A stretch of DNA of 53,358 nucleotides from an uncultured Frankineae bacterium (GTDB taxonomy: Bacteria > Actinomycetota > Actinomycetes > Mycobacteriales > SCTD01). The notes under the pieces were generated by a model that saw only the letters and a program-made list of their open reading frames with translations, did not search any database and was not told the DNA's origin. Shown here piece by piece: positions 1 through 9,261 of this stretch. Made by a program: the position numbers and the translations under genes. How positions within the stretch are numbered: the stretch's first letter is position 1; each line of letters starts with the position of its first letter. The DNA is taken from NCBI GenBank assembly GCA_902805775.1, contig CADCUB010000018.1:1-53358 (forward strand), in the 5' to 3' direction.

Positions 1-58
1 CTTCCCCTGCGGTCCGGTTCGCGCGGGGGCCCGGTGGCGTACCGCAGCGAAGGGGAAG
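1..58. repeat. imperfect inverted repeat, possible terminator
   Basis: The first 8 bases (CTTCCCCT) are exactly complementary to bases 51-58, and bases 9-13 pair with 41-45 across a 5-nt bulge. It lies just beyond the stop of the minus-strand YdeI-type gene, so it may end that transcript. There is no T-run. Nothing else is visible in the first 81 bases. Confidence 0.35.
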
Positions 59-81
59 TGGGCGGGCGTGGACCTCCCGCC

Positions 82-684
82 TCAGCTCGTCGGTTTCGGC
101 CGCCACTGGTTGGCCCGCTCGCCCCGCCCGGCCTTCTCGGCGGTCTCGGCGATGCGCTTGGCGCGGGTCGGTGCCGTCTTCGCCTGCACGATCCACTCCA
201 GGACACCCCGCCGGGCCGACCGCGGGAACGCCTCCCACTCCTCTCGGGAGCCGGGGACCGCGTCGAAGGCTGCTGCCAGGTCCGGCGGCACGACGAGGTC
301 CTCCACGTCGTCGAGCAGGGTCCAGCTGCCGTCGGCCTGCGCCGCCTCGACGACGGCCCGCCCGGCGTCGGTGAGCAGCCCGGCGGCCTCGAGCTCGGCG
401 ATGCGCCGCTTGTTGGGGCGCGCCCAGCCGCTGCCGCGCTTGCGCCGCGTGAACCACAGCATCGTGCGCTCGTCGTCGAGCTTGTTGCCCTTGCTGTCGA
501 CCCAGCCGAAGGCGAGCGCCTCGGTGACCGCCTCCTCGTAGGACAGGACCGGACGCCCGCTCGCCTTCTTCCACGTCACGAGCCAGACGCCGGGCGCCGT
601 CGCCGCGTGCTCCTCCAGCCAGGTCCGCCACTGCGCACGTGTCTCGGCGTGGAACCTCGGCGCCTCGGCCGACAGCGGAGCCAT
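82..684 (-). CDS. YdeI/OmpD-associated family protein
   Basis: This is a 200-residue soluble protein. Near the N-terminus it carries the family signature of a Trp-rich stretch (APGVWLVTWKKASGRP), then SYEEAVTEALAFGWVDS, and further on a WFTRRK...W element. The C-terminal half is the helical YdeI/OmpD-associated domain, ending in a basic tail. Family members are often annotated as bacteriocin-protection or OmpD-associated proteins, but the molecular role is unknown. The ATG at 684 was chosen because the conserved domain begins soon after it and a -10-like TAGGAC lies 7 nt upstream; the reading frame stays open further upstream but the sequence there looks non-coding. It is separated from the next gene by 82 bases, so it is probably its own unit. 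Confidence 0.8.
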   Translation of the reverse strand: MAPLSAEAPRFHAETRAQWRTWLEEHAATAPGVWLVTWKKASGRPVLSYEEAVTEALAFGWVDSKGNKLDDERTMLWFTRRKRGSGWARPNKRRIAELEAAGLLTDAGRAVVEAAQADGSWTLLDDVEDLVVPPDLAAAFDAVPGSREEWEAFPRSARRGVLEWIVQAKTAPTRAKRIAETAEKAGRGERANQWRPKPTS

Positions 685-766
685 GACGGACGTCCTACCG
701 CGTCCACCGCCGGCGCGCAGGGCGTTCGGACGTCGCGATCGGTGCCGTGACGGCGCCCCGCAGCGG

Positions 767-1213
767 TCAGCCCGGGGCGTGGCGGAGCTCGTCGGCGTCC
801 GCGGCACCGCCTGGGCCGGTGCCGACGAAGCCCTCCTGCACGAGCAGCGCCCGCACCCCCTCGTCGGACAGCGAGGTGGTGACCCGGTCGAAGCGGTCGA
901 GCAGGCCGCGCACCAGCGCCCGCCCCGCGCCTCGGCGCCGGGCACCAGGAGCCACGCACAGCAGCGTCAGGCGCAGCACGCCCGCCTCGGCCGCTCCGCC
1001 GCCGGCTGGCCGCGTGGCCAGCTCGGCGACGAGCGCCCCGACGACCGTCGCCTCGTCGTCCGCGACCAGCGTGAGCGTGCCGGGGGAGCGCAGGGTGGCG
1101 CGCACGGCAGCGAGCCGGGCCTTGGCCGGCTGCCGTCCGGTGGCCTCACCGTCGCCGCGCAGGACGTCGAGCACGCCCTGCTCGTCGAGCTGCGTGGCGA
1201 CGCGGACCCGCAC
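767..1213 (-). CDS. GNAT family N-acetyltransferase
   Basis: A 148-residue protein with the GNAT fold. The acetyl-CoA binding motif A is visible as LLCVAPGARRRGAGRALV at about residues 87-104, preceded by a beta strand (TLTLVADDEATVVGALVAEL). The substrate is unknown; family members acetylate amines on small molecules, peptides or proteins. The GTG start at 1213 shares one base with the lipB stop (TAGTG), so the gene is very probably translated from the lipB transcript. In many actinomycetes lipA follows lipB, and here this gene takes that place. The assignment to the superfamily is firm; any narrower function would be a guess. Confidence 0.82.
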   Translation of the reverse strand: MRVRVATQLDEQGVLDVLRGDGEATGRQPAKARLAAVRATLRSPGTLTLVADDEATVVGALVAELATRPAGGGAAEAGVLRLTLLCVAPGARRRGAGRALVRGLLDRFDRVTTSLSDEGVRALLVQEGFVGTGPGGAADADELRHAPG

Positions 1214-1830
1214 TACGCGTGGACGGCCGGACCGACCAGGGCGGGCAGGTGCTGCTCCACGAGCGGCAGCAGCTCCGCGACCGGGACGTCGCGCCCGAGC
1301 TCCCGGCTCAAGGACGTGACCGTGGCGTCGGAGATGCCGCACGGGACGATGCGGTCGTACGCCGACAGGTCGGGGTCACCGTTGAGGGCGAAGCCGTGCA
1401 TCGTCACACCGCGGGAGACGCGGATCCCGATCGCCGCGACCTTGCGTGCGCCGTCGGGCGTCCAGACGCCGCTGCGTCCCTCCACCCGGTCCGTCGCCAG
1501 CCCGAGCTCGGCGCAGACGTCGATGAGCACCTGCTCCAGCCGGCGCACGTACGCGACCACGTCGACCGGGTCGGCCAGGCGCACGATCGGGTAGCCGGTG
1601 AGCTGTCCCGGGCCGTGCCACGTGATCTTGCCGCCGCGGTCGACGTCGACGACGGGCGTTCCGTCCAGCGGCCGCTCCCAGAGCTCGGTGCGCTTGCCGG
1701 CCGTGTAGACCGGCGGGTGCTCGAGCAGCAGCACGGTGTCCTCGGCGCCGCCGGCGACGTCGGCGTGCACGCGCTGCTGGAGGCGCCACGCCTCGTCGTA
1801 CGGCACGAGCCCGAGCCGGCGGAAGATCAT
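1213..1830 (-). CDS. lipB: octanoyltransferase LipB
   Basis: LipB transfers octanoyl groups from octanoyl-ACP to lipoyl domains, the first step of protein lipoylation in the cytosol. The 205-residue length is typical. The conserved core [16 protein letters not shown] is present near residues 66-81, the catalytic lysine is Lys130 in the RKVAAIGIR segment, and the acyl-carrying cysteine is Cys164 in [13 protein letters not shown]. The start ATG overlaps the stop of the upstream FAD oxidoreductase by 4 bases (ATGA), and the GNAT gene overlaps its end, so the three form one operon. Its likely clients include the SucB protein encoded nearby. No lipA gene is in the window. Confidence 0.95.
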   Translation of the reverse strand: MIFRRLGLVPYDEAWRLQQRVHADVAGGAEDTVLLLEHPPVYTAGKRTELWERPLDGTPVVDVDRGGKITWHGPGQLTGYPIVRLADPVDVVAYVRRLEQVLIDVCAELGLATDRVEGRSGVWTPDGARKVAAIGIRVSRGVTMHGFALNGDPDLSAYDRIVPCGISDATVTSLSRELGRDVPVAELLPLVEQHLPALVGPAVHA

Positions 1831-3053
1831 GCGTCGAAGGGTACGCCGCGCAGCTCGGCGAGCACCGCGTCGGCGGCGCGGCGTCCCGACACCAGGGCGC
1901 CCTGGATCGACGCCGAGTCGCGGTGGTCGCCGCAGACGTACAGCCCCGGCTCGAGGCGCACCGTCTTGCGCAGACGGCCCATCGGCGGAGCCTGCGAGGG
2001 CAGCGCGGCCTGCACGTCGTAGGCCGCGACGTGCTGCCACGGCGCGGTGTCGACGCCGTACAGCCGCGCCAGGTGGGCGCGCACCGTCGGCTCCGAGGCG
2101 TCGCCACGCACGACCGAGCTCGACACCAGGTGGCGACCGGGGGCGTAGGACGGCGCGGCGTTCGTCAGCACGACGGTGTTGACGACCGGACCGCTGCGCT
2201 CGCCGTCCAGGACGATGGCCGGCAGGTCGACCGGCCGCTCGGGCGCCACGTGGTAGTGGGTGGTCACGCTGCGCTGCTGCGGGACGTCGAGACCCGGCAG
2301 CAGCCGCCCGGCATCGGGCGCGGCGGCTGCGACGACGACGGCCCGGGCGTGGAGCCGCTGTCCGTCCGCGACCAGGCTGCGCGCCCTGACGTGCTCAGCC
2401 GGGCAGTGCAGGCGGACGTCGACACCTGCCGCCAGCTGCGCCGGCAGCGCGCGCATCCCCGCGGCGGGGACGCACTGGGAGCCGCGCACGAACGAGCGCC
2501 AGACCAGGTCGAAGAACCGGCTGGAGGTCTCGAGCTCGTCCTCGAGGAACACTCCTGACAGGAACGGCCGGAAGAAGCGGTCGACGACGGTCTGCGAGAG
2601 CCCCCGCGACCGCAGGGCGTCGTACGTCGACGACTCCGGACGGCTCAGCAGCGCATCGGGGGACTGCAGTCCCGCCTGCGCCGAGAGCGCGGCGACGAGC
2701 ACCTTGTCCTTGAGCGAGCCGATCGGGGCGAGCGTCGTCGCGGGCGCCCAGGTCGGCACCCGCCGCGGGTCGCCGACGCGGTGCAACCGGTCGCCGACGC
2801 GCACCAGGGCGCCCGACGAGAACCGCCGCAGGTCGAGCGCGGCGTGGTCGAGGACCCGCTGCGCCTCGGGATAGCCGGTGTTGTGCACCTGGAAGCCGCG
2901 GTCGAGCAGCATCCCGTCGACGACGTCGGTGCGGATGCGGCCGCCGACGGCGTCGCCCGCCTCGACGACGGTCACCGCGACGCCAGCCGCCTGCAGCCGC
3001 CGGGCGCACGCGAGTCCGGCCAGCCCCGCACCGACCACCACGACGTCTGCCAT
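1827..3053 (-). CDS. FAD-dependent oxidoreductase (amine oxidase / phytoene desaturase-like)
   Basis: A 408-residue flavoprotein. The N-terminus has the dinucleotide-binding signature [17 protein letters not shown], followed by the acidic ribose contact ([15 protein letters not shown]) typical of NAD(P)-binding-like flavin amine oxidases and phytoene desaturases. The C-terminus has the second FAD motif, [25 protein letters not shown]. The substrate is unknown; related proteins include carotenoid and porphyrin dehydrogenases. The ATG at 3053 sits right before the FAD motif and 63 bases from the divergently transcribed pseudokinase gene. It leads an operon with lipB and the GNAT gene. Confidence 0.85.
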   Translation of the reverse strand: MADVVVVGAGLAGLACARRLQAAGVAVTVVEAGDAVGGRIRTDVVDGMLLDRGFQVHNTGYPEAQRVLDHAALDLRRFSSGALVRVGDRLHRVGDPRRVPTWAPATTLAPIGSLKDKVLVAALSAQAGLQSPDALLSRPESSTYDALRSRGLSQTVVDRFFRPFLSGVFLEDELETSSRFFDLVWRSFVRGSQCVPAAGMRALPAQLAAGVDVRLHCPAEHVRARSLVADGQRLHARAVVVAAAAPDAGRLLPGLDVPQQRSVTTHYHVAPERPVDLPAIVLDGERSGPVVNTVVLTNAAPSYAPGRHLVSSSVVRGDASEPTVRAHLARLYGVDTAPWQHVAAYDVQAALPSQAPPMGRLRKTVRLEPGLYVCGDHRDSASIQGALVSGRRAADAVLAELRGVPFDA

Positions 3054-3115
3054 GCGTCGGACTCCAGGGTGTGGACAAGTGCCCGGACGGCCCGGCGCGG
3101 TGCGAGCGTACGGGG

Positions 3116-4429
3116 GTGAGCGAGCGGTGGTCCCTGTCCGGCTACGACGTGCTGCACCTGGTCGAGGGCGGCAGCGCCGGCGACCTGTGGTGCGCGCGGG
3201 AGCAGGCCGGCGGTGAGCTGGTGGCGCTGCGGCGGGTGGGCGGCGGGCCGCACGGCAGCCCGGACGTCGAGGCGCTGCGACGGACCGTCCCGCTGCAGGC
3301 CGACCTGCCCTACGCCGTGCGGCTGCGCGACGTGGTCGACGACGGTCAGGTCCTCGTCCTCGTCCTCGACCACGCCGAGGGCGGCGCCCTGGAGGCGGTC
3401 CTGTCCCGGCGGGGATCGCTCGAGCCGGGCGAGGTCGTGACGATCGGCGTGCCCCTCGCCCTCGCCCTGGCGGCCGGCGCCGAGCGCGGGCTCGTGCACG
3501 GCGAGCTCTCGGCCTCGTCGGTGTGGTTCGGAGCCGACGGCCGACCGCTGCTCGCCGGCCTGGGGCTGTCCCGGGCACCGGCCGACCCGGCCGACGACGT
3601 GGCGGCGCTCGCCACGCTGTGCCTGGGTCTGCTGCGTCCGGTGGCCGATCCGGGTCCCGACGTCGCGGCGCTGGTCGAGGCGCTCGAGCTCGGCCGCTCG
3701 CCGGACCCCGCCGAGCGGCCGGACGCGGCGCGGCTCGCCGCCCTGCTGCGGCGGGCCCACCCGCCGGGTCCGGTGCGCTTGCAGGCCGGGACCTACGAGG
3801 GGCAGCAGGCACGAGCTGCGGAGCCTGCGCTGCGTCGTCGACGCCCGTCCCCGGGGCAGCTCGTGGCGTCGGCGCTGGTGCTGCTGGTCCTGGCGGGAGC
3901 CGCCGCCGGCTGGTGGTCGGGCCGCGGCGGGGAGCAGCCGGCGCCGGTCGCGGCGGCGCAGGCTGCGCCGTCGGCCGGCGCGGCGTCGGAGGGTGGGGCG
4001 TCGGCGGGCGAGGTCCCGACGGCTGCCGGATCCGCCGGCGCGCAGGAGCCCGCGGACTGGGCGGCGGTCCTCGACGGCCTCAACGCCGTGCGCGCGCAGG
4101 CCTTCGCCTCGGGCGACGCGGACGTGCTGCGCCGGGTCTACGTCCCCGGCTCGGACGGCCTGGTCGCCGACCTGCGCCTGCTGGGGCAGCTCTCGGCGTC
4201 GGGGCGCACGGCGGCCGGCGTCCGCCACGTCCTGGGCGAGGTCGAGGTGCTGACGGCCGGCGCCGACCGCACCCGGCTGCGGATGGTGGACACGCTGCCG
4301 GCGTACGACGTCCGTGACGCCGAGGGTGCGGTCGTGGCGCGGGCGGCCGGGCGGGGTGAGCGGTCCCAGGTCGTGGAGCTCGCGCTCACCCCTGGAGGAT
4401 GGCGGCTGGTCAGCCTGACGCCGGACTGA
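3116..4429 (+). CDS. membrane-anchored protein kinase-like protein (probable pseudokinase)
   Basis: A 437-residue protein. Residues 1 to about 230 resemble a Hanks-type Ser/Thr kinase fold, followed by a basic linker, one transmembrane helix (LVASALVLLVLAGAAAGWW) and an extracellular part of about 160 residues with an Ala/Gly-rich hinge. The catalytic loop reads VHGELSASSVWFG where HRDxKxxN is expected, and the DFG position reads LLAGLGL, so catalytic and Mg-binding aspartates are missing. It is therefore probably a non-catalytic sensor or scaffold. The GTG at 3116 is preferred; an in-frame GTG 45 bases earlier would add 15 residues. It is transcribed away from the FAD oxidoreductase operon, and the 109 bases after its stop contain nothing recognisable. 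Confidence 0.75.
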   Translation: MSERWSLSGYDVLHLVEGGSAGDLWCAREQAGGELVALRRVGGGPHGSPDVEALRRTVPLQADLPYAVRLRDVVDDGQVLVLVLDHAEGGALEAVLSRRGSLEPGEVVTIGVPLALALAAGAERGLVHGELSASSVWFGADGRPLLAGLGLSRAPADPADDVAALATLCLGLLRPVADPGPDVAALVEALELGRSPDPAERPDAARLAALLRRAHPPGPVRLQAGTYEGQQARAAEPALRRRRPSPGQLVASALVLLVLAGAAAGWWSGRGGEQPAPVAAAQAAPSAGAASEGGASAGEVPTAAGSAGAQEPADWAAVLDGLNAVRAQAFASGDADVLRRVYVPGSDGLVADLRLLGQLSASGRTAAGVRHVLGEVEVLTAGADRTRLRMVDTLPAYDVRDAEGAVVARAAGRGERSQVVELALTPGGWRLVSLTPD

Positions 4430-4538
4430 CGGGCTGCGCACGGGGGTTCGTCGGTGCGGGCGGCGGAGACGGCGGCCTTCCGTGGTCCGACACCCGAGCC
4501 TCGACCCGCCAGAGCGCGCAGGCCCGGCCCACGTCCCG

Positions 4539-5444
4539 TCAGGCCGCCGCCGCGGGCCGCACCGCAGCCCGCAGGGCGGTGTCGACGTCCGCGTGGGCGA
4601 AGCGGAAGCCGCTGCGCGAGAGGACCGCGGGGACGAGCCGCTGACCGACGAGGATCCCCTCGCGGGCGAACTCGCCGACCGCGAGCCCCAGAGCCGCGCC
4701 GGGTACGGGGATCGGCAGCGTCGGCCGTCGTACCGCCCGGCCCAGCGCCTTGGTGAACTCGCGGTTGGTGACCGGAGCCGGCCCCACGAGGTTGACCGGC
4801 CCCTCGACGTCGGCGGTCAGCAGGTGGCCGATAGCAGCCACCTCGTCGTCCAGGCTGATCCAGCTCATCCACTGGCGACCGCTGCCCAGCGGCGCGCCGA
4901 GGCCGGCCTTGAACAGCAGCAGCTGCTTGCCGACGAGGCCGCCCTCTCCGGACAGCACCAGTCCGGTGCGCAGGTGGGCGACGCGCACGCCGGCCGTCTG
5001 CGCCGGCGCCGTGGCCGCCTCCCACTGGCGGCAGACCTCGGCCAGGAAGCCCTGCCCGGGCGGGCCGGTCTCATCGGTCACCCGGTCCCCGGTGTCGCCG
5101 TACCAGCCGATGGCGCTCGCCGACAGCAGCACGCGAGGTCCCTGGGCGGCGGCCATGGCCTCCGCCACGGCGGTCGTCCCGTCGACCCGGCTGTCGAGCA
5201 CGACGCGCTTGCGGGCCGCGGTCCACCGCTTGTCCCCGACGCCCGCGCCGGCCAGGTGCACCACCGCGTCGAGATCGGTGAGCGACTCGGGCGCCAGCCG
5301 ACGGGTGGAGGGGTCCCAGGCGCGGGCGTCTGCGCCGGCAGCGCCGGAGCGGACGAACCGCACGACCTCATGGCCCTGTGCGCGCAGGGACCGGACGAGG
5401 GGGGTGCCGATGAGCCCGGACGCGCCGGTGACGCCGATCTTCAT
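4539..5444 (-). CDS. TIGR01777 family NAD(P)-binding epimerase-like protein
   Basis: A 301-residue extended SDR protein. It starts with MKIGVTGASGLIGTPLVRSL, the NAD(P)-binding TGxxGxxG motif. It also has HLAGAGVGDKRW, LLSASAIGWYGDTGDRVTDE (active-site-like region with Tyr), WMSWISLDDEVAAIGHLL and a C-terminal DUF1731-like end (GFRFAHADVDTALR). These are hallmarks of the YfcH/TIGR01777 family, a sugar-nucleotide epimerase-like group of unknown substrate. The ATG at 5444 directly precedes the Rossmann motif, and a -10-like CAGGAT lies 6 nt upstream. Confidence 0.88.
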   Translation of the reverse strand: MKIGVTGASGLIGTPLVRSLRAQGHEVVRFVRSGAAGADARAWDPSTRRLAPESLTDLDAVVHLAGAGVGDKRWTAARKRVVLDSRVDGTTAVAEAMAAAQGPRVLLSASAIGWYGDTGDRVTDETGPPGQGFLAEVCRQWEAATAPAQTAGVRVAHLRTGLVLSGEGGLVGKQLLLFKAGLGAPLGSGRQWMSWISLDDEVAAIGHLLTADVEGPVNLVGPAPVTNREFTKALGRAVRRPTLPIPVPGAALGLAVGEFAREGILVGQRLVPAVLSRSGFRFAHADVDTALRAAVRPAAAA

Positions 5445-5533
5445 GCGCCGATCCTGCCGGAGCGGCCCCTGCGACGCGAGCCGGGGTGCCGCCCGCTGAC
5501 CCTGGCGGGAGCACCGCACCGGGGCGCCACGCC

Positions 5534-5620
5534 GGTGCGAGCTTGCCGGTGCGAGCATGCCGGTGCGGAGGTCGCGCGGCGCGGTGTTGCGGGTGCGAGC
5601 TTGCCGGTGCGGTGTTGCGG
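5534..5620. repeat. short intergenic direct repeats
   Basis: A 20-bp unit (GGTGCGAGCTTGCCGGTGCG) occurs exactly at 5534-5553 and 5592-5611, with a degenerate third copy overlapping the first. A 12-bp unit GCGGTGTTGCGG occurs at 5581-5592 and 5609-5620. They sit in the 258-bp gap between the epimerase promoter side and the sucB terminator. No coding potential is seen. Confidence 0.6.
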
Positions 5621-5649
5621 CGGGCCGCAGCGCGTCCGTGAGCGCGAGC

Positions 5650-5685
5650 GCGGCCCGTACCCCTCGGCGGAGGGGCACGGGCCGC
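5650..5685 (-). terminator. hairpin terminator of sucB
   Basis: GCGGCCCGT at 5650-5658 pairs with ACGGGCCGC at 5677-5685, then one mismatch, then five more pairs around a 6-nt loop. It lies 17 bases past the sucB stop on the minus strand. No T-run, as is common in actinomycetes. Confidence 0.7.
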
Positions 5686-5702
5686 GGCTGCGCGCTGCTG
5701 AG

Positions 5703-7223
5703 CTACAGGCCGAGCTCCGCCGCGAACTCGCCCTCTTCGAGGCGGTTCTTGACGGTGACCAGGAAGCGGGCGGCGTCGGCGCCGTCGACGATCCGGTGGT
5801 CGTAGGTCAGCGCGAGGTAGACCATCGAGCGCACCGCCACGACCTCACCGAGCTCGGGGTCGTCCACCACGACGGGCCGCTTGACGACGGCGCCGGTGCC
5901 GAGGATGCCGACCTGCGGCTGGTTGATGATCGGGGTGTCGAACAGCGCACCCCGCGAACCCGTGTTGGTCAGCGTGAAGGTGCCGCCGCCCAGCTCGTCG
6001 GGGGTGACGCGGTTGGTGCGCGTGCGCTCGGCCAGGTCGGCGATCTTGCGGGCCATGCCGCCGAGGTTGAGGTCTCCGGCGCCGTGGATCACCGGCACCA
6101 GCAGGCCACGCTCGGAGTCGACCGCGATCCCGAGGTGCTCGGCCTCGTGGTAGGTGATCGTGCCGGCGTCCTGGTCGATGCTGGCGTTGACCACCGGGTG
6201 CGCCTTCAGCGCCTCGACCGTCGCCAGTGCGAAGAACGGCAGGAACGACAGCTTGGTCCCCTCGCGGGCCTCGAAGCTCGCCTTGGCCTTGGCCCGCAGC
6301 TTGGCGATCTTCGTGACGTCGGCCTCGACGACGGTGGTCAGCTGCGCGCTCACCTGCAGCGACTCGGCCATGCGCTGGGCGATGACCTTGCGCAGCCGGC
6401 TCATCGGCTCGGTCCTGCCACGCACCGTCGTGGTCGGCGCGGCCTTGACGGCCTGGTCCACGAAGGCGGGCGCCGGCGACGACGCGCCCTGCGCCGGCTG
6501 CGGGATCTCGGCCCGGCCGGTCGCCGCCGTGTCCTTGCTGCTCGCAGGGGCTCCGGAGTCGCCGCCCGCGTCGGCGGAGGCTGCCGGGGCGGCGTCCTGC
6601 CCGCTCTGGCTGGCCGCGTCCAGGACGTCCTGCTTGCGGATGCGCCCACCGACGCCGGTGCCCTGCAGGCTCGACAGGTCGACACCGTGCTCGGTCGCCA
6701 GCTTGCGGACCAGAGGAGTGACGTACGCGCCCTCCCCACCGCCGCCCGAGGGCGCCTGCTGCTGCGGGGCCTGCTGCTGGGCCTGCGGCTGCTGCTGGGC
6801 CGGCTGCTCGGCTGCCGGCTCGGCAGCGGGTGCCTGCGGCTCCGGCTCGGGCTGCGCCGAGGCCTGCGGCGCCGGCTCCGGCTCGGGCTCGGGCTCGGGT
6901 GCCGGCTCCGGCTGCGCCTCGGGCTCCGGGGCCGGGTCGGGCGTCGCCTGCTCGGCGGCAGGCGCCGCCTCCGCCCCGCCGCCGCTGCCGTCGTCGATCG
7001 TGGCCAGCTCGACGCCGACCTCGACCGTCTCGTCCTCCTGCACCTTGATCGACGACAGGGTGCCGCTCGCCGGCGAGGGGATCTCGGTGTCGACCTTGTC
7101 GGTCGACACCTCGAGCAGCGGCTCGTCGGCCTCGACGGAGTCGCCCTCCTGCTTCAGCCAGCGGGTGACGGTGCCCTCGGAGACGCTCTCGCCGAGGCGG
7201 GGCATGGTGACGGAGACGGCCAT
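5703..7223 (-). CDS. sucB: 2-oxoglutarate dehydrogenase E2, dihydrolipoamide succinyltransferase
   Basis: A 506-residue E2 acyltransferase of a 2-oxoacid dehydrogenase complex, most likely the TCA-cycle 2-oxoglutarate complex. One lipoyl domain occupies about residues 2-77 with the modified lysine at Lys43 (STDKVDTEI). A long Ala/Pro/Glu/Gln-rich flexible linker follows, then a peripheral subunit-binding domain ([20 protein letters not shown]). The catalytic domain fills the C-terminal half with the active-site motif DHRIVDG at 475-481. Streptomycete homologues often carry two lipoyl domains; here only one is present. It follows lpdA on the same strand after 63 bases, so E2 and E3 are probably co-transcribed. 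An alternative reading is a branched-chain or pyruvate E2. Confidence 0.92.
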   Translation of the reverse strand: MAVSVTMPRLGESVSEGTVTRWLKQEGDSVEADEPLLEVSTDKVDTEIPSPASGTLSSIKVQEDETVEVGVELATIDDGSGGGAEAAPAAEQATPDPAPEPEAQPEPAPEPEPEPEPAPQASAQPEPEPQAPAAEPAAEQPAQQQPQAQQQAPQQQAPSGGGGEGAYVTPLVRKLATEHGVDLSSLQGTGVGGRIRKQDVLDAASQSGQDAAPAASADAGGDSGAPASSKDTAATGRAEIPQPAQGASSPAPAFVDQAVKAAPTTTVRGRTEPMSRLRKVIAQRMAESLQVSAQLTTVVEADVTKIAKLRAKAKASFEAREGTKLSFLPFFALATVEALKAHPVVNASIDQDAGTITYHEAEHLGIAVDSERGLLVPVIHGAGDLNLGGMARKIADLAERTRTNRVTPDELGGGTFTLTNTGSRGALFDTPIINQPQVGILGTGAVVKRPVVVDDPELGEVVAVRSMVYLALTYDHRIVDGADAARFLVTVKNRLEEGEFAAELGL

Positions 7224-7286
7224 GGGTGCGAAGAGCTCCTCAGGGGTGGGGTGCGAGGGGTCGTGCGGACTGCCGCCGTCAGGCGG

Positions 7287-8669
7287 TCAGGCGTGGCTGT
7301 GCAGCGGCTTGCCGGCCAGGGCGAGGTGGGCCTCGCCGACGGCCTCCGACATGGTCGGGTGCGGGTGGATGAGCTGCGCGACCTCGCCGGGCAGCGCCTC
7401 CCAGTTGGTGATGAGCTGGGCCTCGGCGATGAGTTCGCCGACGCGCTCGCCCACCATGTGCACGCCGATGACGGGGCCGTCCTTGGAAGCCAGGACCTTG
7501 ACCGCGCCGGCCGTGCCCAGGATCCGGGCCTTGCCGTTGCCGGCGAGGTCGTACGTCGCCTCGACGACCTCGTAGCCGCGCTCCTCGGCGGCCTTGCGGG
7601 TCAGCCCGACCGACGCCACCTCGGGGGAGGAGTAGGTGACGCGGGGGACCCCGTCGTAGTCGATCGGGGTCACGGCCAGGCCGGCGAGGCGCTCGGCCAC
7701 GAGGATGCCCTCGCCGAAGCCGACGTGCGCGAGCTGCAGGGTCGGGATCAGGTCGCCGACGGCGCTGATGGTCGGGATGTTGGTCTGGCAGTAGGCGTCG
7801 ACCATGACGAAGCCGCGCTGCATCTCCACGCCGACCTGCTCGTAGCCGAGGTCCTTGGAGACCGGGCCGCGGCCGATCGCGACGAGCAGCAGGTCGGCGT
7901 CGATCGTCTTGCCGCCCTCGAGGTGCACGCGCACGCCCTCGTCGGTGTGCTCGACCTTCTCGAAGCGCGCACCGAGCTCCTGCTTGATGCCGCGCTTGCG
8001 GAACGCGCGCTCGAGCAGCTTGCTGCTGCTCTCCTCCTCGGCCGGGACCAGGTGGGGGAGCGCCTCGACGATCGTCACCTCCGCCCCGAACGAGCGCCAG
8101 ACCGACGCGAACTCGCAGCCGATCGCGCCCGCGCCGAGGATGACGACCGAGCCGGGGATGGTGTCCATCCCGAGGGCGTCGTCGCTGTTGATGACGCGCG
8201 CATGGTCGATCTCGAGACCCGGGATCGAGCGCGGGACCGAGCCGGTGGCCAGCAGGACGTGCCGCGCCTCGATGGTGCGGCCCTCCACCTCCACGGCGGT
8301 GGGGGAGACCAGGCGGCCGTGGCCCTGGACGACCTCGATCTTGCGGCTCTTGACCAGCCCGGTGAGGCCCTTGAACAGCCCCTCGACGACCTTGTCCTTG
8401 TACTTGTTGACCCCGCCCATGTCGACGGACTCGAAGGTCCCGTTGACGCCGAACTGCGCGGACTCCTTGATCACCTCGACGGTCTCGGCCGAGTGCAGCA
8501 GCGCCTTGGTCGGGATGCAGCCGCGGTGCAGGCAGGTGCCGCCGACCTTGTCCTTCTCGATCATGACGACGGTCATGCCGAGCTCAGCGGCCCGCAGCGC
8601 GGCGGCGTAGCCACCGCTACCGCCTCCGAGGACGACCAGGTCGACGGGCGATCCGGATGGCTCAGTCAC
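7287..8669 (-). CDS. lpdA: dihydrolipoyl dehydrogenase (E3)
   Basis: This 460-residue flavoprotein disulfide reductase reoxidises dihydrolipoamide with NAD+ in the 2-oxoacid dehydrogenase complexes and possibly the glycine cleavage system. The N-terminal FAD motif is VLGGGSGGYAAALRA, and the redox-active disulfide is Cys46/Cys51 in GGTCLHRGCIPTK. The NAD-binding motif is VVILGAGAIGCEFASVW. The catalytic His-Glu pair is His437/Glu442 in HPTMSE near the C-terminus. The GTG start at 8669 was chosen because a GAGGGAG Shine-Dalgarno-like sequence lies about 9 bases upstream and the protein then begins close to the FAD motif; the frame stays open further upstream. Confidence 0.96.
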   Translation of the reverse strand: MTEPSGSPVDLVVLGGGSGGYAAALRAAELGMTVVMIEKDKVGGTCLHRGCIPTKALLHSAETVEVIKESAQFGVNGTFESVDMGGVNKYKDKVVEGLFKGLTGLVKSRKIEVVQGHGRLVSPTAVEVEGRTIEARHVLLATGSVPRSIPGLEIDHARVINSDDALGMDTIPGSVVILGAGAIGCEFASVWRSFGAEVTIVEALPHLVPAEEESSSKLLERAFRKRGIKQELGARFEKVEHTDEGVRVHLEGGKTIDADLLLVAIGRGPVSKDLGYEQVGVEMQRGFVMVDAYCQTNIPTISAVGDLIPTLQLAHVGFGEGILVAERLAGLAVTPIDYDGVPRVTYSSPEVASVGLTRKAAEERGYEVVEATYDLAGNGKARILGTAGAVKVLASKDGPVIGVHMVGERVGELIAEAQLITNWEALPGEVAQLIHPHPTMSEAVGEAHLALAGKPLHSHA

Positions 8670-8808
8670 TGCAGTTGCTCCCTCGCTGTGGCGATGATCT
8701 GCGGCGACCCGCTCGGGTCTGCGCGCGGGACGTGCGTCTGCCATCCTTCCACTGACGACGTCCTGGTGTTGCACGGGCCTCCCGCGCCCGGGACGAGAGG
8801 AGGGTCAC

Positions 8809-9153
8809 GTGGGACTGCTCGACCGACTGCGCCGAGGCGACCGGCCCGGGACGGTGCGCAGCGCCCGGTCGGACGACGTCTACCACCTCGAGGAGTGGGC
8901 GAGCAGCCGTCGTGGTGTCGAGGGCTTCGTCGAGCCGGAGACCTCCACCACGAGCACCACGCTGGTGCTGGTGGCCGGCGACGGGGAGTGGACGCGCCGC
9001 CGGGTCGACTCGCCCCGGGCGGCGTTCACCTTCGGCAGCAAGACCGGCATCCCGGTGTACGACGTCGCCGCCGTCGGCTACCCGCCGCGGATGCGCGAGT
9101 GGACGGCCAAGCGCAAGGCCGCCGGCGAGACGGGCCCGCCGACCTCGCGGTAG
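8809..9153 (+). CDS. conserved actinobacterial small protein, function unknown
   Basis: A 114-residue soluble protein beginning MGLLDRLRRG and rich in charged residues, with no signal peptide or membrane segment. It starts at GTG 8809 behind a strong GAGGAGGG ribosome binding site. The central part (TTLVLVAGDGEWTRRRVDSP) suggests beta structure. It is transcribed away from lpdA, whose start is 139 bases away; the gap between them must hold both promoters, but no convincing hexamers were found. I recognise it only as an uncharacterised protein that accompanies lpdA in actinomycetes (from memory). No function is assigned. Confidence 0.72.
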   Translation: MGLLDRLRRGDRPGTVRSARSDDVYHLEEWASSRRGVEGFVEPETSTTSTTLVLVAGDGEWTRRRVDSPRAAFTFGSKTGIPVYDVAAVGYPPRMREWTAKRKAAGETGPPTSR

Positions 9154-9261
9154 GACTGGTCGCCCGCGGCGCTCTCGTGGTGGCGCCTGCGCTCCCGGCG
9201 GCCCCGTGGCGGCACCGGGCGGCCCCTCGGTGGCGCCGGGCGGCCCCGGGGTGGTGGCGCG

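Noticed and set aside
3071..3115. GTG at 3071 as the start of the pseudokinase
   Set aside because: It adds 15 residues rich in Cys/Arg/Pro without family likeness and lies within 18 bases of the divergent gene start; the GTG at 3116 is better placed.
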